A program made the position numbers and the translations under genes. The notes below the pieces were generated by a model, which did no database searches, was not told the origin of the DNA, and was given only the letters and a program-made list of their open reading frames with translations. Of a stretch of DNA of 64,000 bases, positions 11,019-24,730 are shown piece after piece. The DNA is from Perkinsus olseni (lineage: Eukaryota; Perkinsozoa; Perkinsida; Perkinsidae). Location of the stretch: NCBI GenBank assembly GCA_013115135.1, contig JABANP010000066.1, forward strand, positions 1-64,000, given 5' to 3'. Every line of letters starts with the position of its first letter. Position 1 is the stretch's first letter.

Positions 11019-12151
11019 CGTCGAAAGTATAAACTGAAACAAACGAGTGACACTTGGGAGCCCAAGAACAACAAAACTGATTTGTGAACAGCCGCGTCTC
11101 CGAGCCAAACTAGTGGGCTCTACCCGAATCGACGAGAAATGAGGTAGTTCCTCGAATGTACATTAGAGGATCCAGCAAGGTTACGATATCACGGCGGTTG
11201 AGTTCATTCTAATAACCCAGCGGGAACGGAAACGCAGTCGACTCGGCCGAACGCATCTTGTCCATGACGCGCAGTGCGCGGTGGAGGAAACACGAGACTG
11301 AGCAAGATCTCAAGATTTTGACTTGACGCGTGCGCACCATGATGATCATCTCGTCTTTCCCATGTTGTGCCGGGTGGGAACTTCTACAGACGGTCGTGAG
11401 GTGCGGAGCAGCTAGAGGAGGATGCGAACCCTATACAACCGTGCTCCACTCGACGCCGCCTTTTCTGAGAAGTATCACGACTACTTCATGGCTTGAATAC
11501 AGGTTGGTGAGCATCTGAGTTTCTGACAATCATCTCCTATGGAGACCACCTAGAGTAGAAATCGGCGGAGGGGTGTAGAACCTCGGTATAGCCAACCTTA
11601 ACTCGCTATGGTCATAGCCGGTCTCTTCGCCTTGCGTCTTGTAGCTAATGGGTTCCTCGTACTCCTAACGCGGAGGGGAAGGATCTACACACAACCAGGA
11701 CGTGAGTTTTCTACGCCTCTTGGTCGAACATCGTTCAACTTGGGGACGAACATTGGTGATGAACCAATCTTTGGCGAAGACCGAGGTGTTCACCGTAAAT
11801 TTCGATCCCGAACACGCGCCATTAACCGAAATTTTGGGAGGAGAATGGTGTTTAGAAATGCTCTATACCGCTGAGCCGCTGCTAGGATGAACAACAGTAG
11901 GCTGCATTCACAACACTGAATGCTTCAACCGTGCCACAACGGCCCCGTGTAGCAGAGGAGACATCAAGACCAGTTGATGCTCTCGCTTCGATGATACCGA
12001 AGTTGTTTTGAGTTTAGTAGTCACCGGGGAGTGATGGATTCGGAGGCGCGTTGCCGTGGAGCAAGCGGCATCAAATTGGGTTTTAAGGGAGTGAGGGTTG
12101 GCTAGTGATTCGCCGGCCTCCTAGGGCCTTCCCATGATCATGTGTTACTGA
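11019..12151. other. about 1.1 kb without a recognised gene
   Basis: It must contain the ALAS promoter and probably that of the ion channel, which diverge. Plus-strand ORFs around 11608-11890 show no recognisable motif. A small unidentified gene cannot be excluded. Confidence 0.4.
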
Positions 12152-15100
12152 ATGGCGGAATCAGCACCTGTACAAGTGGATCGTCACAACTCAGAGTCCG
12201 ATTCGGAAGAACTTGGCAATCACGCAAGAACACGGACCTTGCCTGGCGGGATCTCGTTCGGATCTCTTCAAAGCTCCAGCAGGCAGAACTCCAGTTGTAA
12301 GCTCTGCCGGAACAGCCGAGCATTGACGCTAACAACTGCGTGTAGCTCCTCCTATTTGTGTCAGCTAATGATGGTATGACGGATGATGACGGGCACCTAG
12401 AGGCCAATGACAGGTTCGATGAGATCTGTCCTGGCAACGGGGCCGACTTGAGGTACAGTACTGAGCGAGTATAACTTGCTATTTCCGTATCCATCAGGCA
12501 AAGTAGACACAGCGAGCGTCGGCTCAGTTTCGGCAGAGTTGGAGTGATGAAGACCGAAGCGCCGGCTGATATTGCCCGTTCAATCTCCCTCGTTAAAAGG
12601 CTTGATGAGGTGGTGGAGCCTCACTAGTACTTTGATGAATGCTAATGTGCCAGGTGCGGCGGACGACGGAGTTCGCTAATCAACGAGCAAAGCTTCGACG
12701 ACCGCCGATGGACTTGTTCTCTCGAGGCATGGCCGACCCCAAATCGAAGGTTGCATTGCTAGCGAGTGATAGTCGATTCCAGGTGGACCATGGGGTCTCG
12801 AATCTCCTCTCTATAATAGAACCGTGCGCACGTGCGCTAGCTGAATATAGCCAGATGTGGCGCGAAATTTCCATTCGGTTATCGAACCGTGGGTGATAGA
12901 CTCCCTGAACGGCGATGATCTTCGCCGCTGCCGGCCCAAACCATCGGCCGAAGCGCCTGCTCCCCTTCTCAGAATTGGGCTCTAGTTGTCATCGTTCTCA
13001 ATGCCGTATGGATTGGTATCGATGAAGACCACAATTATAAGGGGTCGGGTATACCAGTAAGACCCTCATCAACTAGATTCCTCTCCTTACTCAGCATGCA
13101 TTTATTCTTCCACCTCTCAGCTCGCCGTCTTCGACGTCGGAGAGCATATCTTTGGCTTTTGTTTCACCTTTGAGATCCTCATCCGCATCCTTGCATACCG
13201 CAAAAAGGCAGATTTCTTCAACGACAAGCACTTGAGATTGTGGAACATATTCGACCTATGCCTGGTGGGTACCTCTTCAAGGGTTCGCCTGCCTCGGCTC
13301 CGGCCCACTACTTCGTCGTGTCGACTTCGTCTCTCAGGTGGTCATGATGATCATTGAGATCTGGGTGTTACTGATCCTCGATGCCGATGCATCGACCCTT
13401 GGCAGCCTCAGCGTCCTTCGACTACTCCGATTGCTCCGAATCACTCGCGTCTTCAGTAGCCTCTCGCTGCCTGATGTTGTGGAAAATGTCTATTCTCAGG
13501 AATGGTCCCCGAGCTTGGTATGATGGTTAAGTCCATGGCAGCAGCCGCTCGGTCTGTCAGCAGTACTCTAGCTATCATACTCGCTCTAATGTAGGCGACG
13601 GCCGATGGTCCTTCCTCCGTCCACCAGTGTTGTTGCTATTCGGTACGTATTCGCTATTATACTCACCAACTGGGCGAAGGGATCTGAGGAGAGGTTGGTG
13701 AAGGAGGTGGACGGAGTACCAGGATTCTTCGAGGACATGTACGGTACTATTCCGAAAAGCATGCTCACGCTATGGCAGGTAAGTGATGGCTCGATGACAT
13801 CTTCAACATCTCGATTCCTCGTTTTCGGCAGGTATTGGTTTTCGACGATACTTTCTCGCTCATCCGGGCTACACTGAGTGAAGGGCCTGCGTAAGAAGTC
13901 TGGGCTAACCGCACACAGGCTGGTCGTTAGCGACCGTTGAAGCCTTCGCCAGGTGCGGAGCGCTCCTTCTCATATTCATAATGCTTGGTGCCTTCATGAT
14001 CCTCAACATCCTCATCGGTGTCATTTGTGAGATCGTCTCGGGGACGACCGAGACAGAGAAGGACAAGCTCTTGCGGGAGCGGATAGTTGAAGTAGGCTTC
14101 CGCCCGTAGGTGCACCACCGCTACGATCCGTCGACAGGTCTTCGATGCCATGGATGTCGATGGGTCGGGTACGCTCACAGAGAATGAGTTCAACGCTCAA
14201 GCGGCTTCTCGACTGCAGAAGCTCGGAGTCGACGAGGTGGGTGCTGTCTCTATTGACGGGTTTCGAGCATCACTAGCCCACTGAGATACTAGCTCTCATC
14301 CATTCGCGTTTCGGATCCAATCACGATGATGACCCAAAACTATATACGACGAGGGAATATCCTCATCGCCACTGTCCTACGAGAACGTCGATGGGAGCGG
14401 CTGAGTCTCCCAGCGATGGCGTTTACTTGAGTAGGCATAGTATTGACAACACGAAAGGGCTGCGTTTATTGTACAACCAGAGAGACGCCAGCAAGCTTCC
14501 ACAGCGGCTAGTTCAGCGGGGATGAATCACTCAGAGGGATCGCTGGACTGCTGCTCCAATTGATACTCTCTGAGACCGGACTCCAGCTTGCTCTAGTGTT
14601 GATCACAGGGCTCATGACAAGCCACTCGTCGTAGTTGACAAGTCAACATTCGAGTATTCTCCCACTCATCGGGCCGGCCCCCATGTTTCGTCACTCTACT
14701 GAGGCAGACTAGCGCGGTTCATGGGCATCCTGAGGTATGTGTCCTGAAGATTGCCTGAATCATCAGCCGTCGGTCCAGTTAGTGCTGGACTATCGGCTCA
14801 ATTGCCCATGCTGACTCAACTCCTCCGCTGAAACAGACGGAGCTGCCTTACTTCGGTATGGGTGTACTTCAGGACGTGGTCGCGGTGGCCTTCCAAATAA
14901 TCGATTCTTCCGGTCATGGCTGCATCGACCAGGACGAGTTCGTGCAGATGTTATTGAAGATGCTGCATCCTCCGACCACCCAAGATCTGCTTCTACTGCA
15001 AAAAAACTTGACCATGGTCCAGACCCTCCTAGCCGAGTATATACAGAGAGCCTCCATCCGTCATCAGAAGCTAGAGGCTAAGCTCGACAGCCTGAGGGGC

Positions 15101-15205
15101 AGGCAAGGGTCCGCCGAATCGACGAGGTTCGGTTCGGACAGGATGTCAAGTACGGCGTCGTTGGAGACTCGAGAGGCTGTCCAGCAGCTCCTAGGAGAGA
15201 TGTGA
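12152..15205 (+). CDS. single-domain voltage-gated cation channel with EF-hands
   Basis: A membrane ion channel built from one six-helix repeat. S1 reads LVVIVLNAVWIGIDED (about 12980). S2-S3 is in FTFEILIRILAYRKKADFF (about 13165) and LWNIFDLCL. S4 is LRLLRLLRITRV, with an arginine every third residue (about 13420). S5, pore and S6 follow as YVFAIILTNWAKG, YGTIPKSMLTLWQV (about 13740) and AFMILNILIGVICEIV (about 13990). After the pore comes a canonical EF-hand, DVDGSGTLTENEF (about 14155), and a second, DSSGHGCIDQDEF (about 14905). A helical Gln/Glu-rich tail ends LLGEM. This single-repeat plan with calcium-binding tail fits protist Na+/Ca2+ channels; selectivity is unknown. The proposed start MAESAPVQVDRHN opens a Ser-rich cytosolic N-terminus. 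Several introns, one near 580 bp before the second EF-hand. Confidence 0.82.
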
Positions 15206-15208
15206 CCC

Positions 15209-15899
15209 ATGAATGAATTCAACCTTACTAACGCTCAACTCCGTGAATACTTGTTGCAGTATAAGGCTGTGAGTGTTGGCTACTGTTGTGTAGTAGTTGA
15301 TTTGCGGTTATGACGGCTGTAGCTGACATCAGGCATGCTATTACAGCACACCCCAGCTCGTCATAATCGGACAGCAATTCTTCTCTACTACTTTCGCACA
15401 CTACGCGATGAAACGCTGCCCCTATAGGTTTGCCGGTCTTTCGGTCCTCCGTTCTCAACGCCTTGGCGAACGCAATGCTTCGCTTCACCGGCGATCCTTG
15501 GACAACGAATCGCCCACCACTAGCCAAAAATCGTTGCCGCCGCGAAAACAGCAGCGAGCAGTCCGTTCCACGCCGCCCTTCAGTGCGGCGAGAGTCTACT
15601 TTCCGTATCACACTTGACTACCCGTTACTCGACAAGAACTCTCACCTCAACATCCGCCGCCTGACTGCGAAAGCATCCCTCGTACTACGAGGCCCGCAGG
15701 CTGCATCTTCGTATACACGCTCGCCCGACCCCGGAGACAGGTCCACGTCCGCGTGCAAGAGATGGACGTCACTGATGAAGCGTACCGCGTCGTGAATCAC
15801 GGCTCGTGGCAACGGTCTCGTTCGGGGTGGTTCATGCAGCTCAAGCGTGTCGTAGAACCGAAGCATCCCCGAGGGTCGCCATGGGGGATCAACGCTTGA
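15209..15899 (+). CDS. unrecognised multi-exon gene
   Basis: The ATG sits four bases after the channel stop codon and begins MNEFNLTNAQLREYLLQYKA, followed by a GT-AG intron (GTGAGTG...CATCAG). Downstream, an open stretch reads GCIFVYTLARPRRQVHVRVQ, then EMDVTDEAYRVVNHGSWQRS and a basic end VVEPKHPRGSPWGINA, stop at 15897-15899. The middle exons are not resolved. I do not recognise the family. Two genes rather than one is possible. From 15900 to 16331 I see no gene; that stretch should hold the mannosidase promoter. Confidence 0.4.
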
Positions 15900-16331
15900 A
15901 CAACGTCGATGCATCCGGTTGAATCGACCCCGACGCTGATTTGGATATTTTTGTCGTGTGTCAGTTAGCATTTCTCAGACCTCTCTTCAATAACGAATTA
16001 AGGGCCGTGCTGGACGTGAGAGCTTGCCACCAAGTCACTCGGTATCCGCGGTGTGGTCGGCGGGTTTCGGGTTTCAGCTGACACCTACGCTTACTGCGGT
16101 TGAATGTGCGCACTGCTCCGTGTCGGGAGAACTCTTCTTCTGGAGCCAGCCAACCTCTCATGAAGATTCTCGCACCTGTTCTGCTCGCTGGCGTGAGGAT
16201 AGCGGGACGAGCTCAGCACAGGCGTGACGCATGCTGTGGATCATCGGGTTACGAGAATGCCTCGTGGGACTCCATTGGTGATCTTCTCTCATCTCCCGCC
16301 TACTTCCGTTGTTCAATCTCAAGTTCACTCT

Positions 16332-19300
16332 ATGGCACCTATGGCCGTTCTCTGGTGCTTCCTGCTCACAGCAGCAGTCGCTGCGGCCGCCCACAGTGAT
16401 CATTGCAACAGACGAGATGCATCCTCCACGGCCTTGACGGTCGATGGTAGGCTCGTGAAGATACCACTATCGCCAGGAGGACCCTACAACACCACCGGGG
16501 GTCCGATCGTGGACAATCCCCAGCGTGTTGAATGTAAGAGTGTAGAGAATGTAGGGATCCCGTACACGCTGAGCCCGAGGTACACTTGGTCGCCCACACT
16601 CACAATGACCCGGGATGGTTGAAAACCGTGGACCAATACTCGACGGGTAGCAGCCTGTGGGGAGCGCCGATCAAAGCTTCGTGTGTCAGGCGCCAATAAC
16701 TCCATCCAGATAGCCAACGTTGGTCTGATCCTGGATTCAGTGGTGAGGGAGCTGCAAGAGGACGCCAACAGGAAATTCATCTACGTCGAGATGGTGATGA
16801 TGAGCTCTCATGACTGGAGTTGGCATGACCTTTGCAGGCCTTCTTCAACCGTTGGTGGAGGCGGCAGTCCAACGCCAAGAAAAGGGCGGTGAGGAAGCTG
16901 GTCGCCGAGGGCCGGCTTGAGTTCATTAACGCTGGGTGGGTGATGAACGACGAGGCTGCGGCCCTGTATACCGACATCATCGACCAACACACAGCAGGTT
17001 ACGAGTGTGATCGCGCCAGTCGCTGATGAGGAGGGTCGTCAGGTGCTCTCAAGGTCGCTACTGAATTCTCTGTCGGTGCATCTCCCCGAGTTGGATGGCA
17101 GATCGACCCGTTCGGTCACTCGAGCTTCCAGAACAAGGCCTTCAGAGGGGTGAGACCGCGTACACCAAGGGCACTACTGGAGACCTTGTCGTTCATCACA
17201 GATGAGCTTCGACGGCTGGATGGTCGGCCGGGCTGATGACCAGGACATGGCGATAAGGGCGGCGACCGGAGGTCTCGAGATGGTCAGGCTGAACGAACCG
17301 TCACTGGTTGATCTCATCATTCGCAGGTGTACCGCACTGCCAAGGGAAAATCGTCCAACGGCCGTGTTGACTCCGACGGGATTTTCATGGGGCTGATGCA
17401 CATGTAGGTCCGAAAGAGTCCCCACTGTCGATATCTTCTCTCCAGGTACTCCCCTCCGCCAGGCTTCGGCTTCGATGTTCTTAACGGCGATCCGCCCCTG
17501 CAGGATGACCCCCTGCTAGAGGACCTCAACATCGCTGATAGGTTACAGATCTTCCGCCAGGTGTCGCCGTCCCTTCTCATCTCCCTTCTGACCACAGCTT
17601 CCTTCAGATATGCCTGGCACAGGGGAAGGCATACAACCCTGAGAAGGAGGGCAAAGACAAGAGCATGAACATCATACTAACGATGGTAACGGAACAGCAG
17701 CTAGGTCCCACCAGCCCACTAGTCGTGTAGAAGGAGAGGAAGGAACTTCTTGACTCGCCATTCGACAGGACGTCTGCCTGAAATACTCATCGCCGGTGGG
17801 GCACACGATGAAAATGAGTGTCGCATGTGGTCGAGCCGGAATCGGGTTGGACTATACTCTGCAGCCTCGTGTATGTGCGAATTCGGCTTTTTACGGTATG
17901 ATTCTATCGACTTGACGACGGGTGAGGACTGTATGGTCAGTGGCGTCCTCGATAGCCTCTCTTGGAACACCTATCGTGCTCGGAGGAATCAAGCATCAAG
18001 GCCCGTTCAACGTCTGATGGGCCCCTCATTTCAGGGTATGGACTTCAACTATCAACAAGCGACATCCTGGTATCAGAACTTGGACAAGCTGATTCACTAT
18101 TCGAAGCTAGTAGCAGAGGAGCAGCAACGGAATCAGAGGGCTGATGAGGACGTCATTCTCAACGTCTTTTATAGCAACCCGAGGTTGGACGTTCCCCTAG
18201 CCGACCTTGCGGGCGAGCTTCACTTCTTTAGGACCTACATGCAGTCTCGTCATGCCCAGTATGATGGTGGTATCGGCCTTCCTGAGAAGGATAGTGATGA
18301 GGACTTCTTTCCTTATGGGGATGGCCATGTCGATGTCATCGATGTGAAGAAGCGTACTGTGAATGCTACGGATGGAGGACACGCCTATTGGACCGGGTAC
18401 CGACACGAGGCGACTGCAGTTGTGTGTGTCATCTCAGTTTCCAACACCGTTCGCTGCCTGCTGCTGCCTGCTATCAACTGCCGTTGTCATTACTACTGCC
18501 CTCAGTTACTTCACATCTCGGCCGAACTTCAAGGGTATGGTCCGTGGGGTGAGTAGGACCTATACTGCAGCACGGCAATTGACTGCTACGGCAAAGCATC
18601 GGCCACATGAAGAGGAACAGAAGAGCCTCGGTGGGAGCAAGATGAACGGGCGTGCCCTCCCAAAGATGATGATGTGTTAGAGGAGATGACCGACGCGATC
18701 GGCCTAGCACAGCACCACGACGCCATCACTGGGACCGAGAAACAACATGTCGATGATGACTACTCCAAGAGGCTCCACAGTGCACAGGAAGCGGTGAGAG
18801 TCATAAGCACAGCTTGACATCACCCCTCATCGGCCATGCCAGGTGATGGAATCAATAGTCCTCCCCGAGACCTTTTCAAGGTTCGGCCTGCCCGGTCGTG
18901 GTGGCTATTGCCCTCTGCTCAACGAGAGTATATGTGCCAGGACGACGAACCTCTCCACCACCTCGCCGTCCTCTGTCTTGATAGCGGTCTACAACGCCCT
19001 CAGTCACCCTTCGACCTCTCTCGTGTCGCTGCCTATCCCCACACAAGGACGCGAGGCTGAGTCCCCTGAGGCCGACGGGACCTTTGTTTCACAGCTGTTA
19101 CGGAGGAGTCTGCTGGAGGCGTCGAGCGGTCGATGCCGCAGAGGGAAGTTTAGAGTAGAGAGGGCCGCCAGCAAGGAGGCAGTGGAGGTACGGCTTCTCT
19201 TGACTACCTCACACGACCCCTCCATCATCAGAGCTGGGTGGTCGAGAATGAGCACCACGGAGATGCCCCCGCTGCCACACTGCAGTTTACAGCAGAGGAC

Positions 19301-21527
19301 GTACCGCCTATGGGAGCCTCCATCTACCGGTAGGAGGGCCAGTGGTGGGCTGGGTGCCAGGATGACAGTCGACGTTATCATCAGAATCACTTCCGAGGCT
19401 AGCTCAGCGCCATGCGGACACTCCAGGAAACCGGAGTCTGGCGGAGGCCGGCGCCCCTCACCCTCCTCGGGGAGCATCGGCAATGAGCACTACAGGCTGT
19501 CCTACAAAGGCGCTGATGAGGAAGGGCAATACACCTTCACGCTCGAGAACTTGAAGGCTGGTATACGGGTGAGTCGTGGCCGGTGACGTATCTTTGACTC
19601 CTGCCGCAGGTCATGTTCAACCTCTCCCTCGGGTACTATGAGAGCTCCACTGGCCGGGGCCCCCTGGTGTATGGACGCTACGGCCAGGCGTCAGGGGCGT
19701 ACATCTTCCGACCCAACTGCCCTGAGCAACCCGACGTTAGGTCTATCAAAGCCTGTCGACCGAAGCTTGTCGACATCCCTATTGTAAGGGGGCATCGCTA
19801 GCGTGTTGCCGGTTGACCACGACAGTAGAAGACGAGTCTCATTGTGGAGGACATTGGTTAGGGTCGGGTCGCTCAGCCGCCCTGCTCCTCCGTGGGCGTT
19901 TCGAGCTATAGTTCCTTAGTAACGAATGGTAACACACTCCACGCAAAAATACTAAAGTGTTGGGATCAAATCTTTCGTAACATCGGGCTCATCCTCCAAA
20001 AGCTTATCAGTCAAACCCTCACTCCCCAGTGAGAAACACGCCTTCAAAATCACCCACGCCCAGCTGAAGCACCCCTGAGAGCGGCGAAGGGCCGTCTAAA
20101 GGGCATTTTCCTTCAGATGCTCATCATGGGCGGAGACAAGAATAAAGATACTCTTCGAATGGAGATTGGCAGTCCGGCGCCAGACGACCAGACTGGCCCT
20201 TCGCCCCTCATAGGGAACTTGACCATCCAAATTCCCCCGAAGGAGCCAGCCGTGCTGATCACCTGGAGTGTGGCGATCGACGTGAGCGACGGCAATGGAA
20301 AGGAAGCTGTTCTGGTGAGAGCTCAGTCGGCCAACTGAACCGCGTACTGCTGCCTAGCTCCTGGAGACGGACGTCGCCAATGATGATGGCAACTTCTACA
20401 CAGACAGCAACGGTAGAGATTGGGTGCATCGAAAGTGAGGTTGAAGGATGGAAGATTCGCTCGAACCCTTGCGCAGGGTGAACTACCGCAAAGGGTGGCG
20501 GCTACAAGTCACAGACCCTGTGGCGATGAACTACTACCCGATCAACTCGGGCCTGAGGATTATGGACCAGCCCGGAGAAGCATGCAAGGCTCGCCAGGTG
20601 AGGGTCTTCGGTCTCGACGAGTGTACTAGAACTGTCCACAGCTCACTCTTGTGCCGGATAGAGCCCACGGGGGAGCCTCCCTCCTGCCGGGGCAACTTGA
20701 GATCATGGTTCATCGGAGATGCCTGGTGGATGACTGGAGGGGCGTTGGTAAGCTGCTTGGTGACTGTCGGCAAGCCATCGGTGGCATCATCATCAGACGA
20801 GGCCTTGAACGAAGTAGACTGCTCGACTGGAATATGCTTGCCGAAGATGGTCACAGGGGAAACACGCCTTCTGCTGGACCCAGTGAGGACGGAGGGTAGG
20901 GGAGAGGTCTACGACAGCTATCGAGAGCTGACTCATCAGGTAGGTGGAGGAGGACCTCCTCACTGGACTGGGCAATCCCACATCAGGTTCGACTACCCCT
21001 TCTGCCAGTCTTCACCCGTGACGATCCGAAGCATCAGCCCAGAGCTGACAGCTGGTCATCGCTACCGGTCTCCAGCCGTCGAGGCCTGCCTCGAGAGGTC
21101 CAAGTCCTCACACTGGAGCTCCTCACTCATGAGAACACCCCAAAGCTCTACTACGACAAGGCCTGCGCCCACCATCGATGCATCTTGCTACGCTTGGCGA
21201 ATACCTACGCCCAGGAGGAGGGTAGCACTGCGGTCGAGTTGGACCTAGCCGGCAGGGGCGCTCTACTAGAAGGCTTTGAGCTTGGCCGCGGCTTCGAGGT
21301 GAGAATGCTGTTATCTTGGCGGTGTTCCGCACTCTAGTGGGCGTCAGGTTACCCTCAACGCGGGGAGAGACCTTGAGACCGCCGAGAAGGAACGGTTGAA
21401 GTGGTCGTCAGTCGGTGGGGGAGAGACGGAGGTCCTCAGTCACGCGGAAAGATGCGATGTTGATTGGAGGCGAATCACACTCGAGCCTCTACAGATCCGC
21501 ACTTTTATTGTCTCCCTAGTTTTGTGA
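16332..21527 (+). CDS. alpha-mannosidase, glycoside hydrolase family 38
   Basis: A secretory-pathway retaining mannosidase, lysosomal-type by similarity, trimming or degrading N-glycans. The start [20 protein letters not shown] is a clean signal peptide. Catalytic-domain blocks occur in family order: [19 protein letters not shown] with zinc-binding His and Asp (about 16585), FFNRWW and [14 protein letters not shown] (about 16920), [13 protein letters not shown] with the nucleophile Asp (about 17095), [20 protein letters not shown] (about 18040), [10 protein letters not shown] (about 18300) and the QHHDAITGT region (about 18715). The C-terminal part has [15 protein letters not shown] (about 19690), [10 protein letters not shown] (about 20395), [13 protein letters not shown] (about 20530) and [11 protein letters not shown] (about 20690). 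It ends [15 protein letters not shown] at 21527. Roughly fifteen or more short introns break the ORF. Confidence 0.92.
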
Positions 21528-21865
21528 TGAAGAGGGCGTCCTGAATTTTTGTTACACATTGATTATGATTCGTGGATCAAATTTTTGAGGGATGGAGCAT
21601 TACTATTCTTAGTATCTCAACAAGCAGGCCTTCCAGCCGCTGAAAACTTTCTTGACCGCTCTTATGTAACGTTGCGTTTAGGTCGGGACCATCCCGTGAA
21701 TTTTCTCACAAAAGTGTGAACGCAACCAGCAGCTCGATTTCACAACAACTACGCAGCATGACCTTTCTCTAATTTCCTTTGATAAAGCTGCTGTAATTCT
21801 GGAAGGAGCAAGGCCTGCCAATCGAACCGTTTCATGACCACGATGGTGGAGAGCTCCTTCCTACC

Positions 21866-23610
21866 TTAGTCATCCATCTCGAGGATTTGCTATGACTGAT
21901 CTTCGGTAACCCACTGACGTACTCCAGCACCGGGAAGGCCTCCGCCCCTCGTCTGTGGAATGCCCTCAAAAGGGTGATGAATCGCTTGTTGTCGATATAC
22001 TGACATCGCACAAACCAGTGGAGAATTCTGAATCTTCCTATGGGCAGCCTCACTTCGGGACTAAGCCGCTGGAGCGGTATTGCTGCAACGTAGAGGCGTA
22101 GTTCGAGATAGCTGCGTATGAACTCATTGGCCGACTCCAGCCAGTCCTCTCGGCCCAAATCCGATCACCTTGTACTCATAGAATATCGCCGCCTCTGAGG
22201 GGAGTCGGCCGAGCTACGAAGAATGGAACGCATCCTGTAGCCCTACCTGCGAGCTCGAGGCTGCGTTCGGGTATTGACTCGGCGAATTCTCGGGAGACGT
22301 TCACCTGAATGTTAGTGGCAGCCACTGGAGCCTAGTTGTCGGAATCCAGCCCTGTGGCGAGAGAGCTACTAGACGAGCCCTGGGAGGGCGACGAGCGGTT
22401 GCCATCAGAAGATGCCGACCTCAGCCTGGGTGACTTCGCCCGCTGTGTATTTGGCTTCCATAGCCTCCGAGTAGAGGACGAGGAAGGCCTGAGCGGGGAC
22501 ACTTCTGAGTCGCTGTGGTAGAAGACACACCTCAACGGCCCTGACGAAGGCTGCTTCTTCCGCCTGTTTCTGTTCGATATCTTCCCTCTCCTCAGCAGCA
22601 GTCAATCTTGCCCTGCAGACATCACCATCAGACAGGCCGTACCACACCTTGCCCCTACTCAGCCTGGACCATCTCATCAATAACGGCAAACACATCGTTG
22701 TAGATCTCTAGTAGCTCGGCAGAGTATATCTAAAATACTCGTGACAGGCCAGCCTGACCTCCTCCCGCTCGATCCGTGCCTGTTCGAATTCCACGAACAT
22801 CTCATCGAACTCCATCAGCTTGTCTGTTAGTTCGACCTTAAACGTCCGCAAACCTTGGCCGAAGTCACTCTGAAACCGCTGACTCCAGCCGGTCGTGAGC
22901 TGCCGCTCCCACCTTCAACGCTGGTTCGATGTAGCCCGCTATGAGATTCATCTCTCGGTCGATGTCCTTCAGGAATGACTCGGCCTTTTCCTTTAACTTC
23001 ATCAGAAAACTGATACCTTCAACCCCACAAGAGACGTCCCAAGGATGCGCTCATCGTAGGCATTGCCGCACCTCTTTCCGTTGTAGCATAGGGAGGGCTC
23101 ATCCTGTATGCCTCGGGCGGCCCGAACGACAGCCACCGGGAAGCCTTTAGGGTCGAAACTGAAACCGTGACAGCGAACGTTGGCCGTCTTCGAGGGTCGG
23201 AGAGCCTCACGTTTGGGGCGCGGGTCCAGGAGCTTATGATAGTTCCGAGTTCGGTATCCTTTATCACTCTGAACTTCACACATGTCGCAGAGCATCCCCA
23301 ACATGGAGAGGAAGCGGGCCACCTGTATAATACTCATAGAAGATACTGCTGTAGCTGTCAAGTAGCTTATGCACGCCGGCAATCACTACGCAAAAGATTT
23401 CTCGCAAGAGTAGAACGATACGGCGAAGCCATCGGACCTGACCTTCTTGTATTCATCCTCCGCCATAGGGTCGGATGCGACGAATGGCAGACTCTCTTGA
23501 AGCTGAGCGCATTCTCGAAGAGTGGCGTAGTATGTCGTGGTGGTTTTGAAGCGAACAACGTCAGGCGTGCCTGTTATCTTCTCCTTTTTCTTGCCGCCCT
23601 TCTTACCCAT
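21866..23610 (-). CDS. unknown protein with coiled-coil helices
   Basis: The ATG at 23610 opens a very basic N-terminus (MGKKGGKKKEK). Exons then give TYYATLRECAQLQESLPFVA, and VARFLSMLGMLCDMCEVQSD from about 23310. The next exon holds KGYRTRNYHKLL and GFSFDPKGFPVAVVRAARG. From about 22990 the protein is helical and charged: LKEKAESFLKDIDREMNLIA, ELTDKLMEFDEMFVEFEQAR, LTAAEEREDIEQKQAEEAAF. The last exons include FIRSYLELRLYVAAIPLQ and end at a TAA at 21866-21868. I do not recognise a family; the long helices could form a coiled-coil or BAR-like fold, which is speculation. Convergent with the mannosidase. Confidence 0.55.
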
Positions 23611-23866
23611 ACTAAACCGGAAAGCCCCTTCGATCACTTCTTACTGATGAACCCGTGGCCTTCACAAACGCGACAACGACGGACGTATGAAATTTGTTAG
23701 CATGCATCACCAAGCTCCATTCATCCGTTCACGGATGGCAGGCCACCTCAGGCCCCGACCGACTCCCTCGCTGCACTCGCCACCTCACCAACCACCTTCG
23801 ATCGCTTAATAGGGGGGTCCTGCCACGGCAAACACGGGATGCAAAGCCGAGGCTAATCAGAGAGTG

Positions 23867-24730
23867 TCAGACAACCCATGAGCATACATTAGGAATTCCT
23901 CCACTAGGTCGCTTCAAAGATTCGAGATTCTGTGAGAGACCGGATATACGGTGGGGGGTACAAGCCCAGGCAGACCTCACCTGCTTCTCGACGGTTTTGC
24001 AGGACTTCTGGTCAGTCGAGCCGAAGCCTCCTTCGCCCCTGGTAGTTTCGTCGAGCTCCTCGACGATCTGGGAAGCGATAAGGAGAAACCCAACTCTGAT
24101 TGTCTATCCACACTCTTACCTCCATAGTGATGCCCTTGCCATCAAATCCGACGGCTTGGACGAGGCGATCACCTAGAAGGCAGTCGGGGACCGGACCCCG
24201 TTGGAGTGAGCACCTTCCTTCACAGTGTAAGCTTCATTTTTGATGTTGTCAACGGCGGCAATGATCTCCCCTCGATATCCCTGGCAAGCACAGGAAGCAG
24301 AACTCCGCCCGCAGACAGGAGCCCACCTGGTCGATAAGGCCGATAGAGTTAGACAGCCGTAGAGGGGTCTTCGAGATGGAAGACCTCGCCATCAGCAGCC
24401 AGGACAATCCAGCTGAGAACGACAATACATGGAGGGCCATTCAGACCCTAGTACTCCCCTAAGGGCGAGCTTACTCCCATCTTTGCCATCGAAGGCGGCT
24501 GCCTTGATACCTAGCTTTATGAAGGCGGTCTCGCCGGGCTGAATCGTCTGTTCCTTCACGACGAACAAGTCGAGGCCGGAATCACCAGCATGGAACGTCT
24601 TGTGCGAGGAGTAGCTGAAAGACAGTGAAGAGCCCCCGCCGTAAGAAGTAACCCCAAGGATCGCTAAAGCCGAAGGCCCGACTCACTATTCGGCTGCCTT
24701 GGAGTCCAACGGAAGAATTTTCAAATGCAT
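23867..24730 (-). CDS. deoxyuridine 5'-triphosphate nucleotidohydrolase (dUTPase)
   Basis: Hydrolyses dUTP to dUMP and pyrophosphate, keeping uracil out of DNA and supplying dTMP synthesis. The start at 24730 reads MHLKILPLDSKAAEYSSHKT after removal of one intron. Motif 1 follows as HAGDSGLDLFVV. The other trimeric-dUTPase motifs are RSSISKTPLRLSNSIGLID (about 24380), YRGEIIAAVDN (about 24270), GDRLVQAVGFDGKGIT (about 24170), and the C-terminal arm TTRGEGGFGSTDQ (about 24030). All five motifs are present in order across about four introns. The extreme C-terminus is uncertain: reading on without a further intron reaches a TGA at 23867-23869. Confidence 0.9.
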
